Positions 35,208 to 43,157 of a stretch of 64,000 nucleotides of DNA are shown here, piece by piece. How positions within the stretch are numbered: position 1 is the stretch's first letter; each line of letters begins with the position of its first letter. Source of the DNA: an uncultured Bacteroidales bacterium (GTDB lineage Bacteria > Bacteroidota > Bacteroidia > Bacteroidales > P3); the NCBI GenBank assembly GCA_944321735.1, contig CALUMK010000001.1, positions 402,429 through 466,428 of the forward strand, in the 5' to 3' direction. Position numbers and translations under genes: made by a program. The notes under the pieces were generated by a model. It was not told the origin of the DNA. It searched no databases and was given only the letters and a program-made list of their open reading frames with translations.

Positions 35208-36212
35208 ATGCAGAACGCAGCTCCGAAATACATTTTCTGGTTAGGAGGCAGTGTCCTTTTGCTTTTGCTTTGCCTGCTGTTGTCGCTTTCCATTGGCGAG
35301 ATGCCTATCTGGCCTTGGCAATGGTGGGAAACCGATCCGGGCAGCATGGAAAGGACCATTTTGAGCCAGCTCCGTCTGCCTCGGAGCTTGACTGCGCTCT
35401 GTATCGGCGGGATGCTCTCCATGTCGGGCAGCATCCTGCAAGGGCTGTTCAAGAACCCATTGGTGGAACCCTATACCTTGGGGATTTCCGGCGGGGCTTC
35501 CTTGGGAGTCGCGCTGGCTTTCCTCATAGGGATTGCGCAACAGTGGGGCAGCTTGGGTGTCGGGGGCTTCGCCTTTGCCGGAGCGATTGCCATCAGCTTG
35601 ATCCTGCTCGCCTATCATCGTCATCGTCCGGGAACCAACAACCTGCTGCTGGCCGGCATCATGCTCAGTATCCTCTGTTCGGCAGCTACCACCCTCTTGC
35701 TCAGCCTCTCCACGCCCGAAAACATGACCCAGATCATCTATTGGACCATGGGTTCGCTTTCGCATAGCACGCCGGCACAGGCTCTCTCTCTTTGCGGTTT
35801 TGCCATCGCCGGGCTATGTGCGGGCGTACTGCTTTCGCAACGGCTCAACTTGATGAATCTGGGGGAACAGACCGCCCGGCATCTGGGTGTGAACACGGCT
35901 GTTTTAGTGCCATGCCTGCTTTTGCTCACGTCTTTGCTGACCGCGGTCTGCGTGGCTACGGCGGGCATTATCGGTTTTGTAGGCTTGGTTGTGCCGCATA
36001 TCTTACGCCGTTTGGCCGGGAGCGATTACCGCCTGCTGGTACCCTTGTCTTTTATTGGCGGCGGCATATTCTTGGTCCTTTGCGACTTGTTGGCCAGAAG
36101 CCTGGTCCATCCGGGGCAATTGCCGGTCGGCGTGGTCTGCGGCATCTTAGGCGGCGGGCTTTTCGTCTATTTGTTGGTCAAACCTCAAAAGAAACAAAAT
36201 GCTTCAGCTTGA
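35208..36212 (+). CDS. FecCD-family ABC transporter permease
   Basis: 334 residues from MQNAAPKYIFWLGG, with about ten transmembrane helices. Family landmarks are LSQLRLPRSLTALCIGGMLSMSGSILQGLFKNPLVEPYTLGISGGASLG near the start, and the cytoplasmic coupling region GFVGLVVPHILRRLAGSDYRLLVP near the end. It forms the channel for cobalamin or iron-chelate import. Its last five codons overlap the ATPase gene by 14 bp, so the two are translationally coupled. Confidence 0.93.
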   Translation: MQNAAPKYIFWLGGSVLLLLLCLLLSLSIGEMPIWPWQWWETDPGSMERTILSQLRLPRSLTALCIGGMLSMSGSILQGLFKNPLVEPYTLGISGGASLGVALAFLIGIAQQWGSLGVGGFAFAGAIAISLILLAYHRHRPGTNNLLLAGIMLSILCSAATTLLLSLSTPENMTQIIYWTMGSLSHSTPAQALSLCGFAIAGLCAGVLLSQRLNLMNLGEQTARHLGVNTAVLVPCLLLLTSLLTAVCVATAGIIGFVGLVVPHILRRLAGSDYRLLVPLSFIGGGIFLVLCDLLARSLVHPGQLPVGVVCGILGGGLFVYLLVKPQKKQNASA

Positions 36213-36984
36213 GCACGTATCAGCGGCTTATCCAAGCGGATTCAAGCTGCAGGACATCTGTTTCGAGACCACGGAAGGCCGGATTACGGGAATTATCGGG
36301 CCTAACGGTTCGGGCAAGAGCACATTGCTCAAAGCCATTTGCCGGGATGTTCCGGCGCAGGGTTCGGTCAAGGTGCAAGGAAAGGATTTGTGGAGAATGA
36401 GCGTGGCCGAGCGAGCCCGGACCGTGGCTATCGTGCCGCAGAATATCGAGAAACTGCCGGTCCCGGTGCTGGAATTTGTCATGATGGGCCGCACTCCTTT
36501 CAAGAAATGGCACCAGCTTTCCTATTCGGAAGCGGACAGGGCGTTGGCTCTGGAAAAACTGCGCCAAGTGGGTCTGGCAGGTGATGCCAAGGATGAAAAT
36601 GCACTGAAACGGACACTGGACCAGCTCAGCGGTGGGGAAAGGCAGCTGGCCGCTATTGCGCGGGCTTTGTGCCAGGAACCGCAATTGCTGCTGTTGGACG
36701 AACCGACCGCGAATCTGGACTTGGCGCACCAGGTTTCCGTCTTGCAAGTGGTAGCCAAGGTGGTTTCGGAAACAAGCACGGACGCACTTCTAGTGATACA
36801 TGATATAAACCTTGCTTCAGCATTTTGTCATAACCTTTTATGTTTGTCTTGCGGAAAGATGGCTGCTGCGGGAGAAACCGATTCCGTACTGGCAAGGGAC
36901 CTTTTGGAAAAGGTCTATGGAACTGGCCTCTGCATCGGGCAGCATCCCTTGAACGGCAGGCCTTTGGTTCTTCCGCAAATCTGA
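36199..36984 (+). CDS. ABC transporter ATP-binding protein (FepC/BtuD-like)
   Basis: 261 residues. Walker A is GPNGSGKSTL, the Q-loop lies in VAIVPQNIE, the ABC signature is LSGGERQ, and Walker B is LLLLDEPTANLD, with the switch histidine in LVIHDINLA. It energises the FecCD permease. It overlaps the permease gene by 14 bp and is four bases ahead of crcB. Together with the binding protein it makes a complete importer; the outer-membrane TonB receptor is not here. Confidence 0.95.
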   Translation: MLQLEHVSAAYPSGFKLQDICFETTEGRITGIIGPNGSGKSTLLKAICRDVPAQGSVKVQGKDLWRMSVAERARTVAIVPQNIEKLPVPVLEFVMMGRTPFKKWHQLSYSEADRALALEKLRQVGLAGDAKDENALKRTLDQLSGGERQLAAIARALCQEPQLLLLDEPTANLDLAHQVSVLQVVAKVVSETSTDALLVIHDINLASAFCHNLLCLSCGKMAAAGETDSVLARDLLEKVYGTGLCIGQHPLNGRPLVLPQI

Positions 36985-36988
36985 TATC

Positions 36989-37372
36989 ATGATGAAAATA
37001 CTCTGCGTTTTCTTAGGGGGCGGCATCGGCAGCCTGCTCCGGTACGGGATACAGGAACTATCGCGCAAGCCATTGGCAGATGCGGCATTCCCTTGGGGGA
37101 CTTTTGGGGTCAACGTGACGGGAAGTTTTCTGATAGGATTGTTCTACGCGCTTTCTTTCCGTTTCCCGATTCCGGACGAATGGCGACTCTTCCTGACCGT
37201 AGGGCTTTGCGGAGGTTTTACCACGTTTTCTACTTTCAGCAATGAAGGGCTTCTGTTATTGAGACAAGGTTTTTACGGAATTTTCTTCCTTTATGCTGCA
37301 GGCAGCCTGGCGGCCGGATTGTTGGCGGTCTGGGCTGGTCATTGGGCCGGAAGCGCTTTCTCGGGCCAATGA
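36989..37372 (+). CDS. crcB: Fluoride efflux channel
   Basis: 127 residues with four transmembrane helices. Signature pieces are GGGIGSLLRYGIQ, FGVNVTGSFLIG and GGFTTFSTFSNEG, the latter holding the conserved Thr/Phe track and Na+ site of CrcB/Fluc. It forms a dual-topology dimer that exports fluoride. It is the last gene of the importer unit, starting 4 bp after the ATPase. There is no fluoride riboswitch directly upstream because the gene is internal to the operon. Confidence 0.95.
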   Translation: MMKILCVFLGGGIGSLLRYGIQELSRKPLADAAFPWGTFGVNVTGSFLIGLFYALSFRFPIPDEWRLFLTVGLCGGFTTFSTFSNEGLLLLRQGFYGIFFLYAAGSLAAGLLAVWAGHWAGSAFSGQ

Positions 37373-37471
37373 TTTCCGTTTAGTGCCTTGGCATGTTTTT
37401 GTCCGGGATTTTTGGCTTTTGGCCTTTGGCAGATGTCCTGAATCGACAGACCTGCCAAGTATCTGTATCAA

Positions 37472-37507
37472 TAAAAAAAAGCGGTGTGCCATAATGAGCA
37501 ATCCGCT
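37472..37507 (-). terminator. Intrinsic terminator downstream of the 37634-38044 gene (minus strand)
   Basis: On the minus strand AGCGG and CCGCT enclose an inner GC-containing stem-loop of 18 bases and are followed by a run of eight or nine T. It lies 126 bp beyond that gene's stop and 100 bp beyond the convergent crcB stop. Confidence 0.6.
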
Positions 37508-37633
37508 GCTTGCATCTTACTCACTCTGACGCACCGTCTGAGAATGATTTCAAATACCGGTTTTGATAAATTCTCTTTTTGTTTGGTATTCAGGTGTTTT
37601 TAAGGTGTTTCGCCTATTTGGGCAAACACCCGA

Positions 37634-38044
37634 TTACAGGCTTTCCGAACTGTCGTCCGCGATGGAATCGGCCAAGTCGTTCACATCCGGCGCATTGCGT
37701 TCGTCGCCCATGCCTTCCCCGATTTCGTCTTCCGGACTGGCAGCTTCATCCACATCGTCTTCTACATTGTAAGCCAAGTCCACGTCCACATCTACTTTGA
37801 TCAAGTAGTCGGCTTCATCCGTGTAGAGGCTGACAGCGTAGAACGATTCCCCGTTCGGTTTCGGGTAACGGTTCACATAGTCGGCATAGCCATCCGCATA
37901 TTTGGCATCGAACAAGGCCCTTACTTCAGGGCTCATCTTTTCGTAACTGATGATGCGGCAGAGTTTTTTCTTGGCAGGCGTTGTCATTTTGTTCTCTTCA
38001 GCCTGGGTCGTCTGGGCTTCGCCCGCCTTCTTCTTTGTTGTCAT
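37634..38044 (-). CDS. Conserved acidic hypothetical protein
   Basis: 136 residues in three parts: a Lys/Thr/Gln-rich start (MTTKKKAGEAQTTQ), a folded middle (KKLCRIISYEKMSPEVRALFDAKYADGYADYVNRYPKP, FYAVSLYTDEADYLIKVDVDVDL), and a strongly acidic tail rich in Asp and Glu. I recall relatives across Bacteroidales beginning the same way, but none has a known function. The acidic tail suggests interaction with a basic partner or nucleic-acid mimicry; that is speculation. The gene stands alone between terminator and a 286-bp gap with nothing recognisable. Confidence 0.72.
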   Translation of the reverse strand: MTTKKKAGEAQTTQAEENKMTTPAKKKLCRIISYEKMSPEVRALFDAKYADGYADYVNRYPKPNGESFYAVSLYTDEADYLIKVDVDVDLAYNVEDDVDEAASPEDEIGEGMGDERNAPDVNDLADSIADDSSESL

Positions 38045-38330
38045 CTTTTAATCAACCAGCTATTTTTCAATTAATTATTATTCGTTTCAATGGTTCTCCA
38101 CGATATTTTCCCGCTGGAAAACGAGTGCAAAAGAAATAATTTTCATGAAAAGAAAAACAAACTTCGGCAAAAAAATCGGCACAGGCTATGCCAGAAGCTT
38201 GCTGGAAAACATTATATGCAACATATACAATAAATTGGTGTTCCGATTCGCAATTCGTCCGCGAAACCGGCAGCGGAAGAGCCACCAAGCCATTGCTTTT
38301 GCCTTCTTTTCTCGGATTGGTTCAGCGTAT

Positions 38331-39398
38331 TCAAAACAGACTCAGTTGCTTGACGGAATGTTCCTCGGCATCCGGCAATATCAGGTTCTGAACCCCGACG
38401 CCCAAGAGGCGGATGCCCTGATCCTGCCAAGGGAAGCTGTCCCGCATCTGACGGACGGCTTGGTGCAGGCTTTCGAAATTCGATACCGGATACGGGAGGG
38501 TGTGGTTGCGGCTCTGGGTCGAGAAATCGTGGTAACGCACCTTGATGACCACGGTCTTGGCCGCTACGCCGTCCCTCTCCAGCAAATGCGCTAGGCGCTT
38601 TTCCAAGCGGTAAAGCTCGGTTATCAGGCCGAAGCGGTCGTGGATGTCCTCCGCATAGGTGTTTTCCACGCTATAGGACTTCCGGATTCGCTCCGGCTGC
38701 ACAGGGCGTTCGTCTATACCCCGCACGATGTCGTAATAATAGGATCCGACCTTGCCGAAGCGGGACATAAGGTAGTTCCGGCTCAGTTTCAGCAGGTCGG
38801 CTCCTGTATGCACGCCCATTTCCTTGAATTTCCGGGCGGTCACCTCGCCTACTCCGTAGAATTTCTCTATCGGCAGAGGCAGGATGAAAGCCTCCGCCTG
38901 ATGGGGCTCGACCACGAAAATCCCGTTCGGTTTCCGGTAGTCCGAAGCCATTTTGGCCAAGAACTTATTGTAGGAAACGCCAGCCGAGGCGGTCAGGCTC
39001 GTCTTTTCCCGAATCCGCTTCTTTATCTCCAAGGCAATCAAGGTGGCCGAACGGATGTTCTTTTTGTCGCGGGTCACATCCAGATAGGCTTCGTCCAAGG
39101 ACAAGGGTTCCACCAAATCGGTGTAGTCCAAGAAGATGGAACGTATCTGCGCCGATACGGCACGGTAGACCTCGAAACGGGCGGGCTGGAAATGCAACTG
39201 CGGGCAAAGGCGTTGCGCCTGCAAGGAAGGCATGGCGGAACGGACCCCGAATTTCCGGGCTTCGTAGCTGGCGGCGGCAACCACCGAACGTGCCTCCGCC
39301 CGGCCAACCGCCACCGGCTTGCCCCTCAGTTCGGGGAAATCCCGCTGCTCTACCGAGGCGTAGAACGCATCCATATCTATATGTATGATTTTCCGCAT
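38331..39398 (-). CDS. dinB: DNA polymerase IV
   Basis: 355 residues. HIDMDAFYASVEQRD carries the first catalytic aspartate and the steric-gate region, LSLDEAYLDVT the second acidic pair, and LTASAGVSYNKFLAKMASDYRKPNG plus FYGVGEVTARKFKEMGVHTGADLL the thumb. The little-finger domain follows. The C-terminus ends KQLSLF, a good beta-clamp-binding motif. It performs error-prone translesion synthesis. Confidence 0.96.
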   Translation of the reverse strand: MRKIIHIDMDAFYASVEQRDFPELRGKPVAVGRAEARSVVAAASYEARKFGVRSAMPSLQAQRLCPQLHFQPARFEVYRAVSAQIRSIFLDYTDLVEPLSLDEAYLDVTRDKKNIRSATLIALEIKKRIREKTSLTASAGVSYNKFLAKMASDYRKPNGIFVVEPHQAEAFILPLPIEKFYGVGEVTARKFKEMGVHTGADLLKLSRNYLMSRFGKVGSYYYDIVRGIDERPVQPERIRKSYSVENTYAEDIHDRFGLITELYRLEKRLAHLLERDGVAAKTVVIKVRYHDFSTQSRNHTLPYPVSNFESLHQAVRQMRDSFPWQDQGIRLLGVGVQNLILPDAEEHSVKQLSLF

Positions 39399-39445
39399 CT
39401 CCTTGTCCGGCTCGCGCTGGATACCCGCCCGGACTTGAGGCGAAG

Positions 39446-40393
39446 TTACAAATTCCCCGTGGTACGGAGGTATTCGGTCTCGTAAATCTTGTACTGGGTC
39501 TGGGCTTCAATCAAGTCGCTTTCGGCTTGCTGCCATTGCGCATGGGCATCGAGCAGGTCGCCCAGGCTGCACATCTGCAAGTCGTAACGCTGGCGCATGA
39601 CCCGGAGGCTCTCCTTGGCGTGTTCCACCGAAAGCCGGGCCGTACCGATCAGCATATACCTTCCCGCAAGTTCAAAGCCGCCTGCCGGGCTTCCATTGTC
39701 AAGAGGCGTTCGTTCTGTGCCAGGTCCAATTCGGCGTTCCGGACTTCCAATTTGGCTTTTTTCATCTTCTGCGAGCCGGCCCCCCATTCGGTGATGGGAA
39801 TCCTGACGGCAACCATCGCCAAGGGGATGCTGAAGTCCATTTCGTAGTTGACTGGTATTGTTCCCACGCCGGTGTTTACACTGGTATTCAGGTCGATATT
39901 GCCTATGTAAGTATAGCCGAGGGCTAAGCCTGCCGTGGGCAGCATGTCGCCGAGAACCATCTTGGACTGCTGTTTGCGGGCTTCCACCTGCTTTTGCAGC
40001 AAAGCCAGTTCCGGACGGTTTTCAATGGAGACTTCGCCCAGTTCGGGAGCCATCGGGTTCAGGATCGTATCGGTCAGGAACACCGCCGTATCCAGGCTGA
40101 GCCCGATTTGGCTGCATAGGGCCATGCGGCAGAGTTCCACCCCGCTACGGACTTTTTGCAGCTGGTAACGGATTTTGCTTTGTTTGGCTTTGACTTGCAG
40201 CAAATCCTTGTCGGTAGCCATTTGGGCATCGACGGTGCTTTGCAGTTGCTGGCACAGGGTGTCCATCATGGCCGAATAGGCTTCCATCATCCCCACTTTC
40301 TTCAGCGTGGCCAGATAGGTCCAATACGCATTATCGGCTTGGGAAAGCACTTCCATCCGGGTCTTGCGTTGGTTCTCCACCGCGCATTTCCAG
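39446..40393 (-). pseudogene. TolC-family outer membrane efflux protein, 5'-truncated and frameshifted
   Basis: The frame entering from about 40393 reads AVENQRKTRMEVLSQADNAYW, the middle of a TolC/OEP protein, and continues with TLCQQLQSTVDAQMATDKDLLQVKAKQSK and the second repeat's NRPELALLQKQVEARK. It breaks near 39657-39662 after LNLREG. One added base restores YMLIGTARLSVEHAKESLRV through YETEYLRTTGNL, ending at 39446. The first ~100 residues and signal peptide are missing: upstream DNA is instead the front half of an RND adaptor. The fragment cannot yield a working channel. Confidence 0.85.
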
Positions 40394-41062
40394 ATCCATG
40401 TTTTCCGGCATGTAAAGGGAATGGCAGCTTATCCAGTCTATCCGGTCTTGGAGGTTGTACATGTCCACCGGGATATTGACCAGCACCTGCATCCCGCTCA
40501 TGTCGATCAGACTGAACAGGGGCGTACCGGCATCCACCATCTCGGAGGGGGAGAAGTTCACGGACTGGATATAGCCGTCTGCTGGAGCGTAAAGGCGGGT
40601 GTAGTCCACCTTTTTCTGATTGACCCGTAATTGGATGCCCAACTGTTCCAATCCGGCCAAGGCTTTCTGGTAATCGTTGCCGGAAACGCTTTTGGACTCG
40701 TAAAGCTTCCTGAGCCGCCCTACTTCGTCTTGGAGCTGGTCGTATTGGATTTGGGCCGCTTCCACGCCCAGCAAGTAATCCGAATCGTCCAAAGAGGCCA
40801 GCAACTGTCCTTTTCGAACAAAATCGCCTTCCTGCACGAGAATGCTTTCAATCTGGCCTGCGGTCTTGAAACCGAGGCTGACTTCATGGGCTTCCTGGAC
40901 AATGCCGGAAAACGACTTGACTTCTTGCCCGGAAAGAGATTGGGGCTGGATGACACGAACTGTCCTTGGCTGGCCGGTCTGTTTGTGGCTGTCTTGGCAA
41001 GCATTCAGCCCAAACAGCAAAGCCATGCCTGTCAACATGCAAATAGCTTTTCTACTGAACAT
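40331..41062 (-). pseudogene. RND efflux adaptor (HlyD/AcrA type), 3'-truncated by fusion to tolC remnant
   Basis: 243 codons from MFSRKAICMLTGMALLFGLNACQ, a lipoprotein signal. The lipoyl half-motifs and hairpin are present (GIVQEAHEVSLGFKTAGQIESILVQEGDFVRKGQLLASLDDSDY, then ADGYIQSVNFSPSEMVDAGTPLFSLIDMSGMQVLVNIPVDMYN). At about 40390, after MPENMDLEMRG, similarity stops and the DNA continues as the inside of a TolC gene in another frame. The adaptor lacks its C-terminal beta barrel and membrane-proximal domains. The RND pump gene that should lie between adaptor and TolC is absent. Confidence 0.85.
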
Positions 41063-41212
41063 TTCTTGGTATTTTTAATTGTTTCAATCGAGTGGAGCAA
41101 AAGTAGAGTGCAGAATGACTCCAAAGTCGCCTCGATGGGTATGGAAATGTCCTTTTGGTTGAATTTTTAAAATTTCTCCTTTTGGCGGGATTCCAAGGCA
41201 TCGGAAAAGCCG

Positions 41213-41220
41213 TATTTTTG
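41213..41220 (+). promoter_or_regulatory. -7 promoter element upstream of the AraC regulator
   Basis: TATTTTTG matches TAnnTTTG and lies 100 bp before the regulator's start codon. The nearest TTTG upstream (41181) is spaced too far for a standard -33 element, so the promoter is tentative. Confidence 0.4.
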
Positions 41221-41320
41221 TTCCGGTCATCGGGAACGACTACGGCCCGAAAAGAAAAACAGTAATATTTACAAGCTTAATTTTGAAGAAGATGTCTAAA
41301 GCAAGAAAAGCAATAATGCA

Positions 41321-42232
41321 TTGAAGCCGAAACTGGTTTCGTTCTTCGATATCCAATCCACATCCAATGTATATACCTTGGGGAATTTGATGTTGGTAGC
41401 GGACAATATCGATGGTTTGGACGACAAGGAAAGTTATTTCAAAGTCAATCCTTTGGAGAATACGGTTGCTTTGCCTTCCTATATGAGCATATTGTGCAAG
41501 CAAGGCAATATGCATATCCGGCTTAACGGCAGGGATTATGACTTCCATCCGAACGATTTCATGGTCATCATGCCCGGGTCTACCGGATTGTGCTTGGAGA
41601 TGAGCCCTGATTTCAAGTTGGCGGTGGTCATGTTCTCTCCGGAATTCCATTTTGAAAAATTCTATGCCAATTATTCCTACGAATCCATCCAGATGTGGAA
41701 ATACCTATCGATGGAGGAAAAGCTGACGCTCAAGCCGGAACAAATGGATGAATGCTTGTCGGTCTACCGGATGATGAAACGGAAATTGATGGAACAGGAT
41801 TTCAAATTGAAGAACGACGTGGTGCTGAGTTACCTGAATATCTTGTTCTGCAATTTCTACCAGTATTTTTCCTTGGCCGGATTATCGGAAATAATCCAAT
41901 CCGGCAGCAAGAAGGATGTATATAATTACTTCTTCCGTTTCATGACCTTGGTCCGGGAGAATTGCCGCAAGGAAAGGGGCATCGCTTTTTATGCGGATAT
42001 GCTTTGCCTTACCCCAAAATACCTGTCGCAAGTCATTTACAAGTGTTCCGGCAGCTTTGCATCGGAATGGATTCGGAAAATGGTGATTCTCGAAGCCAAG
42101 AGCTTGTTAGACAATAAGAATTTCAGTGTCCAGCAAATCAGCGACATGATGAATTTCCCCAACCCGTCCTTCTTTGGGAAGTATTTCAAGGCGGCCACCG
42201 GCCTGACACCGAGGAAATACCGGATGCAGTAA
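41321..42232 (+). CDS. AraC family transcriptional regulator
   Basis: 303 residues. The C-terminal 100 residues form the double HTH domain (IAFYADMLCLTPKYLSQVIYKCSGSFASEWIRK and FSVQQISDMMNFPNPSFFGKYFKAATGLTPRKYR). The N-terminal half is a cupin-like sensor. The first codon is TTG: GCATTGAAGCCG. Deleting one T would give GC-ATG-AAG-CCG, so the ATG seems to have been lost by a one-base insertion; an in-frame stop lies just upstream. The gene is divergent from the efflux relic and probably once controlled it. Confidence 0.88.
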   Translation: MKPKLVSFFDIQSTSNVYTLGNLMLVADNIDGLDDKESYFKVNPLENTVALPSYMSILCKQGNMHIRLNGRDYDFHPNDFMVIMPGSTGLCLEMSPDFKLAVVMFSPEFHFEKFYANYSYESIQMWKYLSMEEKLTLKPEQMDECLSVYRMMKRKLMEQDFKLKNDVVLSYLNILFCNFYQYFSLAGLSEIIQSGSKKDVYNYFFRFMTLVRENCRKERGIAFYADMLCLTPKYLSQVIYKCSGSFASEWIRKMVILEAKSLLDNKNFSVQQISDMMNFPNPSFFGKYFKAATGLTPRKYRMQ

Positions 42233-42263
42233 CACTGTTGACATTTCGTGGATCGTGTTACAC

Positions 42264-42291
42264 CTTGGTTGGACTGAAAATTGTATTTTTG
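42264..42291 (+). promoter_or_regulatory. Promoter of the restriction-modification operon
   Basis: TATTTTTG at 42284-42291 fits the -7 element, and a TTGG sequence about 19 bp upstream is a partial match to -33. The restriction gene's ATG is 117 bp downstream. It is the only good element in the 175-bp gap. Confidence 0.5.
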
Positions 42292-42407
42292 CTAGACCAA
42301 TCTGCCATCGGTCATGCCAACAAACCGAACAGGCGTCCTAATTATACTGCAACTATGCCTTTTCAGACCCATGTGGATGTTAAGGAAAAAGAAACAACAA
42401 AGGGATC

Positions 42408-43157
42408 ATGAAACGATGCTACCGCTTGGGATTCATTAGCGATGAGGATATTTTCAAGCATGTGCTGGAAACGGTACGGTTGTACAGGACTACTATCAAT
42501 TTGTCGGAATTCAATGCCAATATTGTCGATCCGATAAAATTGACTTTCGACGCTAAAATATACAGGAAGAACATCCATGAGATTATAGAGTCGGAATGCA
42601 TACGCCAAATCGACAAGTCCAATAGCAATCATATAGGGTATTTCCACCAAAATTTGTTCCGTTATGCCGGAAATGGATGGGAAGTGCCAGCCAATGGAGT
42701 AACAGGCTTTGATGTGCAGAATCCAGGAAAACACATCTATGCCGAATTGAAAAACAAGCATAACACAATGAATGCGGCATCTTCGCAAAAAACATACATG
42801 AAGATGCAGTCGCAGATACTGTCCGATGACAAAGCCGTTTGCATGCTCGTGGAAGTGATTGCAAAAGAATCCCAAGACAAAAAGTGGGAGGTGTCGATAG
42901 ATGGGAAAAAATATGCCCATGAACATATCCGCAGGCTGAGTATGGATAAATTCTATCAAACGGTTTTCGGGGATAAAGACGCTTTTGTCAAATTATGTAA
43001 AGCCCTGCCTGTTATTTTGGACGATGCCATAGAGGAAACGGGGCGAAAGGAAGGAGGCAATACGGTCTTTGACGAACTTAGCAGGATTTCACCTGATATT
43101 CTGCGAAGTCTGTACCTTTTAGCATTTGAGAAATACGATGGATTCGATAAATTTTAA
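42408..43157 (+). CDS. Eco47II-family type II restriction endonuclease
   Basis: 249 residues. The order of blocks matches the Eco47II family (RE_Eco47II): LGFISDEDIFKHVLETVRLY, KLTFDAKIY, ESECIRQIDKSNSNHIGYFHQNLFRYAGNGWEVP, and the nuclease core GFDVQNPGKHIYAELKNKHNTMN, where D and E-x-K supply the PD-(D/E)XK site. Eco47II-like enzymes cut GGNCC-type sites; the exact site here is inferred only. The gene overlaps the methyltransferase start by 20 bp. Its base composition is visibly AT-richer than neighbouring genes. Confidence 0.87.
   Translation: MKRCYRLGFISDEDIFKHVLETVRLYRTTINLSEFNANIVDPIKLTFDAKIYRKNIHEIIESECIRQIDKSNSNHIGYFHQNLFRYAGNGWEVPANGVTGFDVQNPGKHIYAELKNKHNTMNAASSQKTYMKMQSQILSDDKAVCMLVEVIAKESQDKKWEVSIDGKKYAHEHIRRLSMDKFYQTVFGDKDAFVKLCKALPVILDDAIEETGRKEGGNTVFDELSRISPDILRSLYLLAFEKYDGFDKF

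Noticed and set aside
36930-36990. Fluoride riboswitch before crcB
   Set aside because: crcB starts 4 bp after the ATPase gene, leaving no room for one.
40331-41062. Intact, short RND adaptor
   Set aside because: The last 16 codons are out-of-frame TolC sequence and the protein lacks its C-terminal domains.
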